A stretch of 64,000 nucleotides of DNA from Cryptomeria japonica. Its lineage: Eukaryota; Streptophyta; Pinopsida; Cupressales; Cupressaceae. Positions 32,073-42,959 of the stretch are shown in pieces. Numbering within the stretch: the stretch's first letter is position 1; each line of letters opens with the position of its first letter. The position numbers and the translations under genes were made by a program. The notes below the pieces were generated by a model that made no database searches, was not told the origin of the DNA, and saw only the letters and a list, made by a program, of their open reading frames with translations. The stretch is from contig NC_081413.1 in NCBI RefSeq assembly GCF_030272615.1, positions 98,457,239-98,521,238 on the forward strand. The letters are read 5' to 3'.

Positions 32073-34349
32073 TCATAGAAGTATGTGAAGGACAAAACCC
32101 CATGTGAGGAAAAAGTCCCCCCCATATGAGAGAAGAAGAGAAGTCAAACTGTGACCCCCCCTCAATGGAGAATCTACACCAATGATAGAAGCTCGATGTA
32201 TGAAGAAACTACTCCATGAACGTCGAACAACATTCCTCCCCTTAGGAAGAAACAAAACCAAAGGTGTATCCATGAAGTCTCCCCAATCATGAAGGGAAGA
32301 TGTATGAAGAAAACTCATGATGAAAGGAATCTCTGAAAACTACTCAGGTGTCCCCATGTCAATGCTGAAAGATACCCCCTCCAAAGGTGGTAAACTGTGC
32401 CACATTGCTGAAAAAGGCACTCCAAGATCTAGTGGAGATGGATGTAGAACATGTCCCAAAGACTCACATGTCTCCTCAAAAAATAAAGAGACCTCCTCCA
32501 ACTGTTGTACATAAGTATCCACAATCATGTCAACCTTGAAAGAATGATCATGTAGAGAATGAACAAGAGGATCAGAGTGTGCCCTCGTAACAATCGAAGA
32601 AGGATCATCTTCATCAAAGAGAAGATGAATGTCATCAATGATGTCTCCCAAATCTGCAATGTAGGATTCCACAAACAAACCTGCAATGTCTGTCAAGTAA
32701 TCATCCCATGAATCTGAAGTTGGAAGACAATGAATATCCTGCTGCACTAAATCACATGAAGGCAAAACTGTCACACTATCCACATAAGGTGCAATAGGTG
32801 ATGTGATATCAATATGAGGAGATGAAATACAAGGCTCAAGAATGGGGTCACATGTGAGAATCCCCATGTTCAAGTGTCCAAAGTTCTCCTCAAAATCTGA
32901 ACCATCACAAGAAGTGTGATCATAATGTGTAGAATCATCAAATGTGAAATCATCATCATCAACAAAATCTGAAAAGGAGTATAACCGAGATGCATGGTCA
33001 ACCACCCCAGTCGCAATGATAACTCTAGTCTCCATGTCTCTAATGAAAACTGAGTCAAGTGTGAACTCCACAACTCTCTTAGTTGCGCCATGTGTGATTT
33101 GATAGATAGAAAGGAGATTGTTTGTCAAGTGGGGTACACACAACACATCATTGAAGGAGTTATCCCCAATGTCAATAGATCATTTCCCAATCACATCCAT
33201 GTATGTATGATTGCCCATGAAAATCTGCGGCATGGTGCAAGGCTCAAATGTAGAGAACATAGACTGCGAAGATGCCATATGATGAGAAGCCCCTGAATCT
33301 AGAAGCCATCTCTCTAAATTGTGACTAATAGTAGCACATAGAGCTTTTCCTTTTCTTGTTCCAAAAGAGTGAGTCTTTCCACTTGTAGAAGCCATGAATG
33401 CTTGTCCTTTTCCTTTTGAATGTGAGGAAGTGGAAGTTGATGAATCATCCTTCTTGTAGACTTTAGGCAAATCAATGTTATGCTTTTTGATGATATGTGT
33501 AAGCTCATCAATCTTCTTAGAATGGCAACGATGCTCCTCATGACCAATCTTTTTACAATAAGCCCAAGTAGGTCTCTCCCTCTTTGGTGAATTATCTCTC
33601 TTGGAAGAGGATGAATCTCCTTGTTTTGGAGAAGATGGTGCTTTTTCTTTAGGCTTTGATTGCCATTGCTTCTTGTGTGAGTTGTCCTTTCCTTGATTTC
33701 CTTTGTTCCCTTGATTTGCCACTAATGCTTGAGACTTAGAAGCCTTAAGAATGCCCATGCTTATCAACTTAGTTTGTTCCATCATCAACATTTCATTGAA
33801 AGCATCAAATGTAGGCATTGTGTAGCTTGAACCCATTGTCATCCTATGGGTTTGGAAACTAGAAACAAATGCTGCATATTCTTGTGGAAGCTTGCCTATC
33901 AAGTTGAATATCAATTGAGTATCCTTCTTATCAATGCCACAATCTTTGAGTTGTGCCCTCAACTCATTTTCCTTAGTGACATAATCTTGTATAGTATCAA
34001 AGTTCTTAGGATCTAACATGGTGAAATCACTATCAATTTGATATCCCCTAATCTCATCAACTTGACCATACAAGTCTTGAAACTTTTGCCAAGCATCCTT
34101 GATTAGAGTACATTTCTCAATGTGATAAATGAGATCCTTTGATACATACTTTCTTAAGGTACCAATTGCCATGATATTTTTAGTGAGCCAATCTAAGTGA
34201 CCAACTAGATCAACCTTAGGATCAGCGGGAGCAACAATAGTTCCATCAATGTAATGAGTGAGTCCTTTTTCCATAAGTTTACTCAATGCATCAATTTTCC
34301 AAGTAGCATAATTATGTGGAGTTAAGAGAGGAAACTTAGAAGAACCCAT
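32073..34349 (-). CDS. element C Gag-protease with acidic tail, one nonsense codon
   Basis: From ATG 34,349 (MGSSKFPLLTPHNYATWK) one frame runs to 32,340, broken only by a TGA at 33,180-33,182. Order: UBN2-type gag; Lys/Ser-rich linker; zinc knuckle near 33,540 in which the first cysteine is tryptophan (WAYCKKIGHEEHRC); protease WLLDSGASHHMASS near 33,305; NNLLSIYQITHG and ASRLYSF. At that point element D continues with pre-integrase and integrase. C instead reads a strongly acidic tail (VDDDDFTFDDS, GDIIDDIHLLFDEDD) of about 220 residues. A short frame at 32,073-32,318 follows. The tail's function is unknown. The near-intact frame fits the young LTRs. Confidence 0.88.
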
Positions 34350-35962
34350 AGCAGCAAAAAGGAAGGAACACAAGAGCACAAAAGCACAAGAGACACCCCC
34401 CCAAATTCACTCAATCAAAGTACCCCCCCCAAAGTGATGATTTTGGCACTTTATACTTTGTGCGATTACAATGAGCCACTTGCAAAACAAGGCAAAGTGG
34501 ACTTATGATGCAAATTTTACAATTTCTCAAATGAGATACAAGAGACTTCAATCAATAGTGCAATGAATCTAACTGAGATTCAAGCAAATATACAAGTACC
34601 AAGAGAGCCAAGAATGGCCAAAATCTGAAAGTACAATTTCTACTTACAATGGAATCAATTTGATAGCATCATGTGAAATTAGACAAAAAAATACGCACTT
34701 TAAAAAAAAACGGCACTTGAAAAGGAGGTCGTATGACCCCAAACGAAGCCTCTGAAGTTGCAAAAACTGGGATTACTCAGGTACAGTCACCAAAAACTGC
34801 ATTTTCTAAAAAATTCGTGCATCAAAATCAAAAAAATTCTCACCACTGTGGAGAGCACGAAATTCTAGCCCATTTCAAAAAAAATTGCACCCAAAAAGGA
34901 GCAAAAATGAGCAAGTTATGGCCATTTGAAGTTGAACTGTAAAATCAAAAAGCTCAATGAGAGGGGCCTGCCAAATTTTTGAAAAATGATGACGTGGCGC
35001 TGATGTCAGCAAGTCATTGGGTTAAATTTGATGGCCGTATGACCGTCGCAAAAACTTCACCCCCTGCTGACTGGGCATCCGTACTGTACGGACAGCTGAC
35101 GTGGTAGATGACTGTGCAGTCTGTACCGTATGGATTTGTTGACTGGGTGAGCCACATGGCAGCCGTACGGATGATGTGGCACTGTGTACGGAGGTGACGT
35201 GTCAGTGACTCTGCTGTTGTATGGATGGTTTTACCCGTGGGCCAGTGGCCGCCTGCCACGTGGCGGACGCGGGATTCGCCGGGTTAGGTTGACTACCGGG
35301 GAGTGAGGCGTCAGAGCCGAGGCCGACGGATCTGCGCCAAGAAGGCCGGTGGCGGGAGGAGCTGAGCTGCGTGGCATGGGTGGCGGCAGAGTCCGACGGT
35401 GGCGGTGTGGGAGTCGGAGAGTGGCGCGCGGGAGGTGATGCTGCTGGGAAGCTGGGGAGGCGTCGGGAGGGAGCTCGGGACGGCGAGCGGAGCGAGGCGG
35501 TGGCGGCGGCGTACAGTCTGCGGGTACGAGCTGACATAGACAGACCTGCAACCTGCAACACGCAGGTATGGGGGGGTCTGCGGACCCCCAAAATTTGCTT
35601 TTTGAATTTTTTTTTTTTTTTTTTTTTTTTTTTTCGAAATTTTTTTCAATTTTTTTTTTTTTTTTTTTTTTTCAATTTTTTTTTTTGATGAAATTTTTTT
35701 TGATTTTTCAATTTCGGTAAATATAAATTTTTTTCGAAATTCACACAATAATAGTAAAATTGGCAAAAAAAAAATTTCTCACCAAAATAGGCCGACTTTA
35801 TAACCAAAATTCATGGAAACGACCTTCTGGACGCAATGGCGGGGTTGGATCTGGTCATTGCGTTGGATCTAGTCTAGGACGCCTCCAAAAGATGTTGCTC
35901 CTCACATCTGCCTCTTAACGTCGCAATAATGCCTCTTCAAGACGAATCAATGAAGCCCCAAT
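34350..35962 (-). other. element C 5' leader with GC-rich island and T tracts
   Basis: Between primer site and gag there are 1.6 kb without a gene. 35,030-35,580 is GC-rich, with GTACGG words repeated in its first part (about 35,090, 35,165, 35,190) and an ORF pile-up on both strands typical of composition. It is followed by T tracts of 20 or more (about 35,610-35,690). The layout mirrors the leader of element D. Confidence 0.6.
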
Positions 35963-35975
35963 GGCTCTGATACCA
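35963..35975 (-). other. primer-binding site of element C
   Basis: The minus strand reads TGGTATCAGAGCC, directly abutting the LTR at 35,976. Confidence 0.88.
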
Positions 35976-36432
35976 TGTGAGATTTTGCCAAGATCAAGAG
36001 CTCAATGAAATGTACAAAATAGAGACATAATATGGGACAAGAATAAACTGTATTCTCATCAATAGAAAATGATCAATAATAATGATTCAATAGTTACATA
36101 CAATGTAGATGAGCTTGCTTATATAGGCAAGGCTAGGGATATGTGAGCACACAAACATGACATGTGGCTCAATAAGAAACAAGGGTAGGTAGGAGAAATA
36201 ATATAATAGTCCACATGAGGTGGATCACCCACTGAATGTGGAGTGTAACAACAAGAGTGGAGTGTAACAACAAGATCAACACCATAAAAGGTGGAATTTC
36301 TCCTACACACACTATCCCAATGTGGCACAAACACCCAAGTGTCTCATACCCAAACTACTATGAAATGCATTATCCTAAGTAAACTTAAGTAAGTGTAATA
36401 ATATCCATGAGGAATAATTATTTACACCAACA
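35976..36432 (-). repeat. element C LTR, right copy (5' LTR)
   Basis: 457 bp, matching the left LTR except two substitutions near 36,050 and the 21-bp difference. Confidence 0.93.
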
Positions 36433-36437
36433 AGATT
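36433..36437. repeat. target-site duplication AGATT of element C, right
   Basis: Exact repeat of 31,368-31,372. Confidence 0.88.
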
Positions 36438-36636
36438 TAAACTTATTCTATAGTAGAATATTAAAATTGATTGTTTTATTCAAAGGGATTCTATGTAGAA
36501 AATAGGTATTAAGTTGCAATTGGGAGATTCATTTCATGCTATGATTGATATCAGATATTAGTCATATTAGGCAAAAAATAATGCAAAGTTTGTATATTCT
36601 ATATTGTTATAATGGTTCATCTAGTCCAATGGATAA
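36438..36636 (+). repeat. 220-bp tandem duplication, copy 2, continuation
   Basis: It continues the second copy after element C and ends in CCAATGGATAAG, matching the end of copy 1 at 31,350. Confidence 0.83.
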
Positions 36637-37130
36637 GACAATGATCATGGTATTATGTTTTTAACTGTGGCAAAAGGAAAATTTAATCTACAATTCTATT
36701 AGAGCCTTTCATTTTATGAATTTCATTTTGAGAAATTAGGATAGTTAGTTCTCATGGTGATCAGGGTATATAATAGGGTGAAAGCGACATACTAAAGGTT
36801 TTAAGGTTTACTAAATCACTTGATAAGCTGAGAACATATCTATTACAACATTAGACAAATCAAATATCAAGGATGTTGTTAGAAGGGACACCCATCTAGG
36901 TCGTACAGAGCCTAAAGTGTAGAGACAGTGACTAGTTCCTTTTCCCCAGTTATTACTCTATCAATTGGTACACTGATCCAAAGCCTTGGAGATTGAGGTT
37001 GGCTTCTCATAGAGGGATTTTAGAGTAATTAGTTGGAAACACCAAATGGGTCTTAAGGCCATTCTTAATAAAAATTTGGTTGATGATATTTCCAATTATT
37101 CTATTGGTAAAAATGATTAATATATGTAAG
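36637..37130. other. no gene seen
   Basis: AT-rich sequence before the first readable integrase words of R2. It may be the decayed gag-protease part of R2, but no motif is left that I can support. Confidence 0.4.
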
Positions 37131-38922
37131 TTTTGTGTGTTTGGTTAAAAAAATAGATTTCATTTCTTAAAGGAACTTATAAGGCAAATAAACCATTAGA
37201 TATTGTTTATTTGTATGTATGTGGTCTAATGGATGTTGATTATTTGGGTAAATCTTGGTATTATGTTTCCTTTATTGGTAATGTCTCAAGATACACATAG
37301 ATTTATTTTACATGTTATAAATATGAACTTTTCACTAAGTTTAGGGAATTTAAGCTTTAGTTGAGAAGCAATCAGATTATAAGATAAATGTATTGAGATC
37401 TAACAATGGGGATGGATATTGTTCCATCGAATTAGATGAGTTTTATAAGAATGCATGCATTTTTCAATATACTTGACTACTCCTTATACTCCCCAATAAA
37501 ATGGAGTTTCAAAAATAATGAACTGAACCTTGATGGAAAGAGCTATTAGCATTTTAATTGATTTTAACATTGATAGATGCTTTTGAGAAAAAATTATAGG
37601 TGCTACTTATTATTCAATTAATAGATTTTCTTATTAAGATCTTGTTTATAAAACTCCTTATCAAGTTTTAATGGGTAGAAATTCTTCCGTTTCACACTTA
37701 AGGGTCTTTGGTTGTGAGGCTTTTGTTCATATTCCTCAAGATAAACAATCTAAGTTCAATCCAAAAGCGTATAAAAGCATCTTCATCTGTAACAATGAGA
37801 ATTTAAGAAGTTATATACTTTAGAACCCTTTTAACCCATAAAATTATCTTTTTTAGAGATGTGATTTTCAAGGACTATAGAGCTTAGTCAAGTGAAGAAC
37901 GAAGGAGAAAGATAAGATAAAGAAAGTGCACTTCATGAGAAGAATTTTGATGCATATGTGGAAGAATAGTTAGATGGATCTAAGAATAGAGAAGAAGAAG
38001 AGTGCTAAGAGAATTCAGATGATCACACAAATAAAGATGAATAGATAAATATCATTACTCCTACTTTGAGGATATCCACAAGTCAACAAACTCTACTTGA
38101 TAAGTATATCCCACTAGATTTTTGTTGTGTATTTTCTTTATTGAGTATTAGTGATGAACCTAGATATTTCAAGGATGATCTCTCTTTGGAGGAAAGTGAG
38201 TCTTTGATGCAAGCATGAAGAAGGAGATGATGGCCTTGGAAAATTGTGACAAGTAGTGTTTTTCAAAGGAAGCCCACTAGATGCAAGTGGGTATTTTAAA
38301 AAAAATTGGTATAGATGATTGGTTAGAGTGGTACAAGGCTAGAATGGTGGCTAATGACTACTCCTAAAGAAAGGGCATCGATTTTTATTGAAAAATTCTC
38401 TCTTGTTTCTAAATTGAATTCTACTAGATTCTTGTTAACTATTGTTTATATTTGTGATTTTGAGAGAGAGAAAATTAATGTTAAAGCTACTTTCTTGCAT
38501 AGGGATCTTGAAAAGAGATTTATAGGTTATTGCAGTTTTTGTTGAAAGAAAAATCATAATTGGTTTGCAAGTTGAAGAGATATTTCTATGGTTTGAAAGA
38601 ATCGCCCAAGATGTGGTACTATAAGTTTGATTATTTTGCATTGAATTTTGTCTATATGATGAGGAAGGAAGATCCTTATGTTTATATTAGGGTTATTCAT
38701 GATTAGATACTAATAATTGTCTTGTATGTTAATGACATATTATTTATTGGTAACAAAAATTGAGGATTGAGAATGGCAAGGTCTTGAGAGAGAAGTTTGA
38801 CACTTTTGATAATGTTGCAAATTCTCTTGGTACAGGAAGTCCATGGGCTTTGATCATTGTACTTGATTTTATTATTTGTATCTCTTGGATGTAATTCCAA
38901 TGTATAATTTTAAGTGGGAGAA
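37131..38922 (+). pseudogene. copia remnant R2: integrase and RT, heavily decayed
   Basis: Integrase is readable with stops from about 37,160: KGTYKANKPLDIV, then YVCGLMDVDYLGKSWYYVSF, LRSNNGDGY (catalytic Asp changed to Asn), TPYTPQ*NG at about 37,475, and a long clean stretch TPYQVLMGRNSSVSHLRVFG followed by EAFVHIPQDKQSKFNPK. RT pieces follow at 38,360-38,560 (FSLVSKLNSTRFLL, EKINVKATFLH). The YVDD region near 38,720 is decayed. It ends in AAGTGGGAGAA at 38,912-38,922, a copia polypurine tract, directly before an LTR. It belongs to another copia lineage than P1 or D. Confidence 0.8.
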
Positions 38923-39757
38923 TGTTAGGATAGATGGTATTAACCTTGCAATCTAATGTCATTCTTGTGTGTCCATGTTCCTTGGAAAGTATTCTAAGGG
39001 ACATACAAGAAAAAAATTAATATTTGTATTATATGACAAATTATAATTATATTTTTAAGAGCTGAAAATGTGTCAGTGATGGAGATAATATAAAATGGGC
39101 AAATTTACCTCCTAGACATCCACTTTAGGGAATGTGTAGAGTCATTCCTTGGGTGCTTAAGTTTGGAAGGACAAATTTTGTTAGTTGAGTGATTCAAAGA
39201 TTCATCGAAGAGTTATGGAGAATCCATGAATCATAAGAGTTGAATGTCTATGGGTTAGGTTCCCATGTCGGAGCCAATTCACTGTCATATCTATTGGTTA
39301 TTTATTATCATAGGTGTTGGTTTTACAAGTGGTTTGATGCCACTTGTTTTGGGAAACCATAGTTATTTTTCCTCTCATAGTTTTCTATGACTTGGAGCCA
39401 TGAGATGCTAGTCTAATGTTGGGTTCTTATAGGTAAAAAGGTGATGTCGAGGTGGAGAGTAGTGAAGTATATTATTGTATGTCTCATTGTGGAGATTAAT
39501 AATATACTTTCTCTCTTTCCACCATGTATTTTTTTCTCAAAAGGGTTGAACTCCACATAAATTTGGCATCTCTATGGTTTTTTTGACTTTTCTATTTGAG
39601 TTAAATATGCAATCACATATAAAAATTAGATTTGTTAATCTTATTTTTTTAAATTTTCTATCAAATACATAGGTTAATGTTGCAATATTTCATCACCTTA
39701 TTTGCAACAATCACCTAGTCTTAGGTCAAAGTGAGTAGTTGATTTTTTTTAGTTCTC
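38923..39757 (+). repeat. copia LTR following R2
   Basis: TGTTAGGATAGATGG starts right after the polypurine tract. The part near 39,490-39,570 (TACTTTCTCTCTTTCCACC, ACTCCACATAAATTTGGC) has the usual look of the transcribed LTR end. The 3' boundary at 39,757 is inferred from a CA followed by a primer-site-like TGGTGTCAAAGGG at 39,761 and is uncertain. No second LTR is in the window. Confidence 0.5.
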
Positions 39758-39891
39758 AAATGGTGTCAAAGGGTTTTTTGACAATTTTTGTGTCAACCTT
39801 AGCCATACAGATAATCGATATGAGAAATCATCATGGCTAGAACCTTGCATGTTTTCCACCATGGATAGCCCTGTGTGTTATCTATACTATG

Positions 39892-39896
39892 TTTAA
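39892..39896. repeat. probable target-site duplication of element E, left
   Basis: TTTAA before the left LTR compares with TTTAC after the right LTR (42,807-42,811), four of five bases equal. Confidence 0.55.
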
Positions 39897-41099
39897 TGGT
39901 GCAGAGGCACCTAAGCACACAAGCATAGCAGGAGGTCAAAAGTCATAATATGAACAATTTATTGTATTTGAGTCATTCATAATATATTAAGGTTATTTGA
40001 GTCAATTGAATCATAATATGTAAGGCTAAATGAGCCATTTTTTCCAAAGATATCATATTTGGTCCATATTGAAGTTTTAAAAGTGTCCATGTAAGAGTTC
40101 GAGTCATTTATGTCAAAAATTGTAAAAATTGCAAAGTTGCAATATTGCCAAAAAGTGCAACAAAAGTGTAAAAAATGAAATCCATTGGTTATGAGGTGGT
40201 TGGATTAGTTAGAAAGGAGTTGGAAATGGTTTATAAAATCATGTTTGGTTGAAATCAAGAAGGGAGATCAGTTTGGAGGGGATTTGACAAAGATTATCCA
40301 TCAAACCCTCAAACTGTCATGAGGTTTTAAGGAATCTATGGTTGTCATAGATCCATGGAGGATCACATTTGATGTAATTTATATATATATATGTTATTTA
40401 ATGATAGATTGATGAAATATATTTCAGATGAATCCTTTCTTGTGCATTTTTGTGGATTATTTGGCAAGATATGTTGTTTTTTTTTCAATGATTGTCAAAA
40501 CCCTACCACGGGTTACCCAGTTTTGGAAAAATGATCATAACTTTTGATTAAACCGTTGGATCTGGCTGCAACTTTTAGATAAATTGTGTAACTTAGTAAT
40601 ATAAATTCTGACCGAAGCGATTTTCTTTATTAGAAATATGTAAAATTTTATGGATGACTGTTTGTTACAGTTCACGATGAAAAGCAGATTGGTGAAGGCA
40701 GCAACAACCCGGTTGTAGCATTTGGTGTGGTCACATGAGGGATAATATTGAAAAACGGATATATGTGTTGGAAAGGTCTCTGAATCTTCTTTCCAATTCT
40801 TTTGGTCTTACTTTATTTGGTTAAGAATTGAATATTTTGTGATTATTTTGGTGAAAACAGTTGTTAAGGGATGAAACCCTAAACTAGGGTATTCCATGGC
40901 AATAAAGAATTTGTTCTCTCATGTTATGGTGAATGTTATGATCTGAAATATTGAATGAAGGGTTTTAAGGATGCAATATAACCTTTGAAATTGTTTTGAA
41001 GTTGAGAAGAGTGATTTATCTTTTTATATGTCTCTTGATTCAAGTTTAAAGTTTACCCTTGAATGAAGGTTTTATGGATTTTCATGATGCTCTGCATCA
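39897..41099 (+). repeat. element E left LTR
   Basis: TG...CA ends with inverted termini TGGTGCAGAG / CTCTGCATCA. A TATAAAAT word lies at 40,232-40,239. Confidence 0.9.
40232..40239 (+). promoter_or_regulatory. possible TATA box of element E LTR
   Basis: TATAAAAT, present as TATAAAAC in the right LTR at 41,956. It lies about 335 bases from the LTR start. Confidence 0.45.
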
Positions 41100-41102
41100 A
41101 AT

Positions 41103-41114
41103 TGGTATCAGAGC
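41103..41114 (+). other. primer-binding site of element E
   Basis: TGGTATCAGAGC begins three bases after the left LTR end at 41,099. Confidence 0.9.
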
Positions 41115-41609
41115 TAGAAGAGCCTGAGTGTGTGGGTAGAGTGCCGAAGGAGGAAATCCACAGCAGGACCTAGCCATGAAGGATTTTTTATTTAGTTTTT
41201 GCTGATGAGTTTTTGGTTGCAAGGTGCTCGTCCATCTAGCTGCAAGAAGGCAAACATGAAGGTCTGTCATGGGGCCATAGGAGATGGTCCAAGCGGCCTG
41301 AGAAGGAGGTCCAGTTGGTTGCCAAAAGACTAGGGAGAGAGGAAAAGAGGAGAACTCCTAGGTGAGGCATAGAGGTTGTTGGTGAGGTGATGCAACATGG
41401 AGAGGTGGACTTATGGCTGGTAAAAGCACTTGGATGGCAGCCACTACAAACTATATTGGTAGGAGTCACAAAGAGATTGTTTGAGAAGGAAGCAGTAGCA
41501 TAAAGAGGCATAAAGAGATAAAGATGAAGACAAAGGTGAAAATTTTCACTCAAAATTTTTCTTGTGGGTCATTGTACCCATGTTTCCAAGGGACTTGGAA
41601 ACTTTTCAA

Positions 41610-41620
41610 GGTTGGGAGTA
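41610..41620 (+). other. polypurine tract of element E
   Basis: GGTTGGGAGTA lies directly before the right LTR at 41,621. Confidence 0.7.
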
Positions 41621-42806
41621 TGGTGCAGAGGCACCTAAGCACACAAGCATAGCAGGAGGTCAAAAGTCATAATATGAACAATTTATTGTATTTGAGTCAT
41701 TCATAATATATTAAGGTTATTTGAGTCAATTGATTCATAATATGTAAGGCTAAATGAGCCATTTTTTCCAAAGATATCATATTTGGTCCATATTGAAGTT
41801 TTAAAAGTGTCCATGTAAGAGTTCGAGTCATTTATGTCAAAAATTGTAAAAATTGCAAAGTTGCAATATTGCCAAAAAGTGCAACAAAAGTGTAAAAAAT
41901 GAAATCCATTGGTTATGAGGTGGTTGGATTAGTTAGAAATAAGTTGGAAATGGTTTATAAAACCATGTTTGGTCGAAATCAAGAAGGGAGATCAGTTTGG
42001 AGGGGATTTGACAAAGATTATCCATCAAACCCTCAAACTGTCATGAGGTTTTAAGGAATCTATGGCTGTCATAGATCCATGGAGGATCACAATTGATGTA
42101 ATTTTTATATGTAGATGTTATTTAATGATATATTGATGAAATATATTTCAGATGAATCCTTTCTTGTGCATTTTTGTGGAGTATTTGGCAAGATATGTTT
42201 TTTTTTTCAATGATTGTCAAAACCCTGCCAAGGGTTACCCAGTTTTGGAAAAATGATCATAACTTTTGATTAAACCATTGGATCTAGCTGAAATTTTTCG
42301 ATAACTTGTGTAACTTAGTAATATAAATTCTGGCTGAAGAGATTTTCTTTAAGAAAAATATATAAAATGTTATGGATGACTGTTTGTTACAGTTCACGGT
42401 GAAGGCAGCAACAACCTGGTTGTAGCATTTGGTGTGGTCACATGAGGGATAATATTGAAAAAAGGATATATGTGTTGGAAATTTCTCTAAATCTTCTTTC
42501 CAATTCTTTTGGTCTTACTTTATTTGGTTAAGAATTGAATATTTTGTGATTATTTTGGTGAAAACAGTTGTTAAGGGATGAAACCCTAAACTAGGGTATT
42601 CCATGGCAATAAAGAATTTGTTCTCTCATGTTATGGTGAATGTTATGATCTGAAATATTGAATGAAGGGTTTTAAGGATGTAATATAACCTTTGAAATTG
42701 TTTTGAAGCTGAGAAGAGTGATTTATCTTTTTATATGTCTCTTGATTCAAGTTTAAAGTTTACCCTTGAATGAAGGTTTTATGGATTTTCATGATGCTCT
42801 GCATCA
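41621..42806 (+). repeat. element E right LTR
   Basis: It matches the left LTR, with small substitutions and one short deletion. Confidence 0.9.
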
Positions 42807-42959
42807 TTTACACGCCATGTTTTGTACACCATGTTCATCACTACAATGAAGGCAGAGATGAGGAAAAGGCCACATGGGATGGTGAGGAAGAAAGTAAATT
42901 AATTTTCTTCACCCTGCGCAAGCAAAAGATAATGGCAAAGAGGCCCACGAGATAGCAGA

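Larger units (their letters stand above)
31373..36432 (-). mobile_element. element C: young gag-protease copia without pol
   Basis: A complete 5,060-bp minus-strand element with LTRs of 478 and 457 bp, perfect 5-bp target duplication, tRNA-Met(i)-type primer site and polypurine tract. The interior has one coding block (gag, knuckle, protease, then a unique acidic tail) and no integrase, RT or RNase H on either strand. By eye the LTRs differ by two substitutions and one 21-bp indel, so the insertion is recent compared with all neighbours. Gag, protease and 3' region resemble element D, which suggests the enzyme source. Confidence 0.93.
39897..42806 (+). mobile_element. element E: long-LTR, 0.5-kb interior, non-coding
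   Basis: Two direct repeats of 1,203 and 1,186 bp, each TGGTGCAGAGGC...CTCTGCATCA, flank an interior of only 521 bp. The interior begins with a tRNA-Met(i)-type primer site and ends with a polypurine tract, so this is a true LTR element and not a tandem duplication. The interior has no ORF with retroelement motifs. By eye the LTRs differ at about 35 positions plus a 17-bp-scale deletion in the right copy (near 42,400). It must depend on enzymes of another element. Confidence 0.9.

Noticed and set aside
35202-35766. Long ORFs on both strands, one with a poly-Lys or poly-Phe end
   Set aside because: Same situation in the leader of element C; the Lys/Phe runs are the adjoining T tracts.
41236-41553. 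105-codon minus-strand ORF in element E
   Set aside because: The element runs on the plus strand, the ORF has no retroelement motif and is Ser/Leu-rich without homologous wording; a chance frame.
39897-42806. Simple tandem duplication of 1.2 kb
   Set aside because: The primer site directly after the first copy, purine tract before the second, TG...CA ends and near-duplicated flank make an LTR element the better reading.
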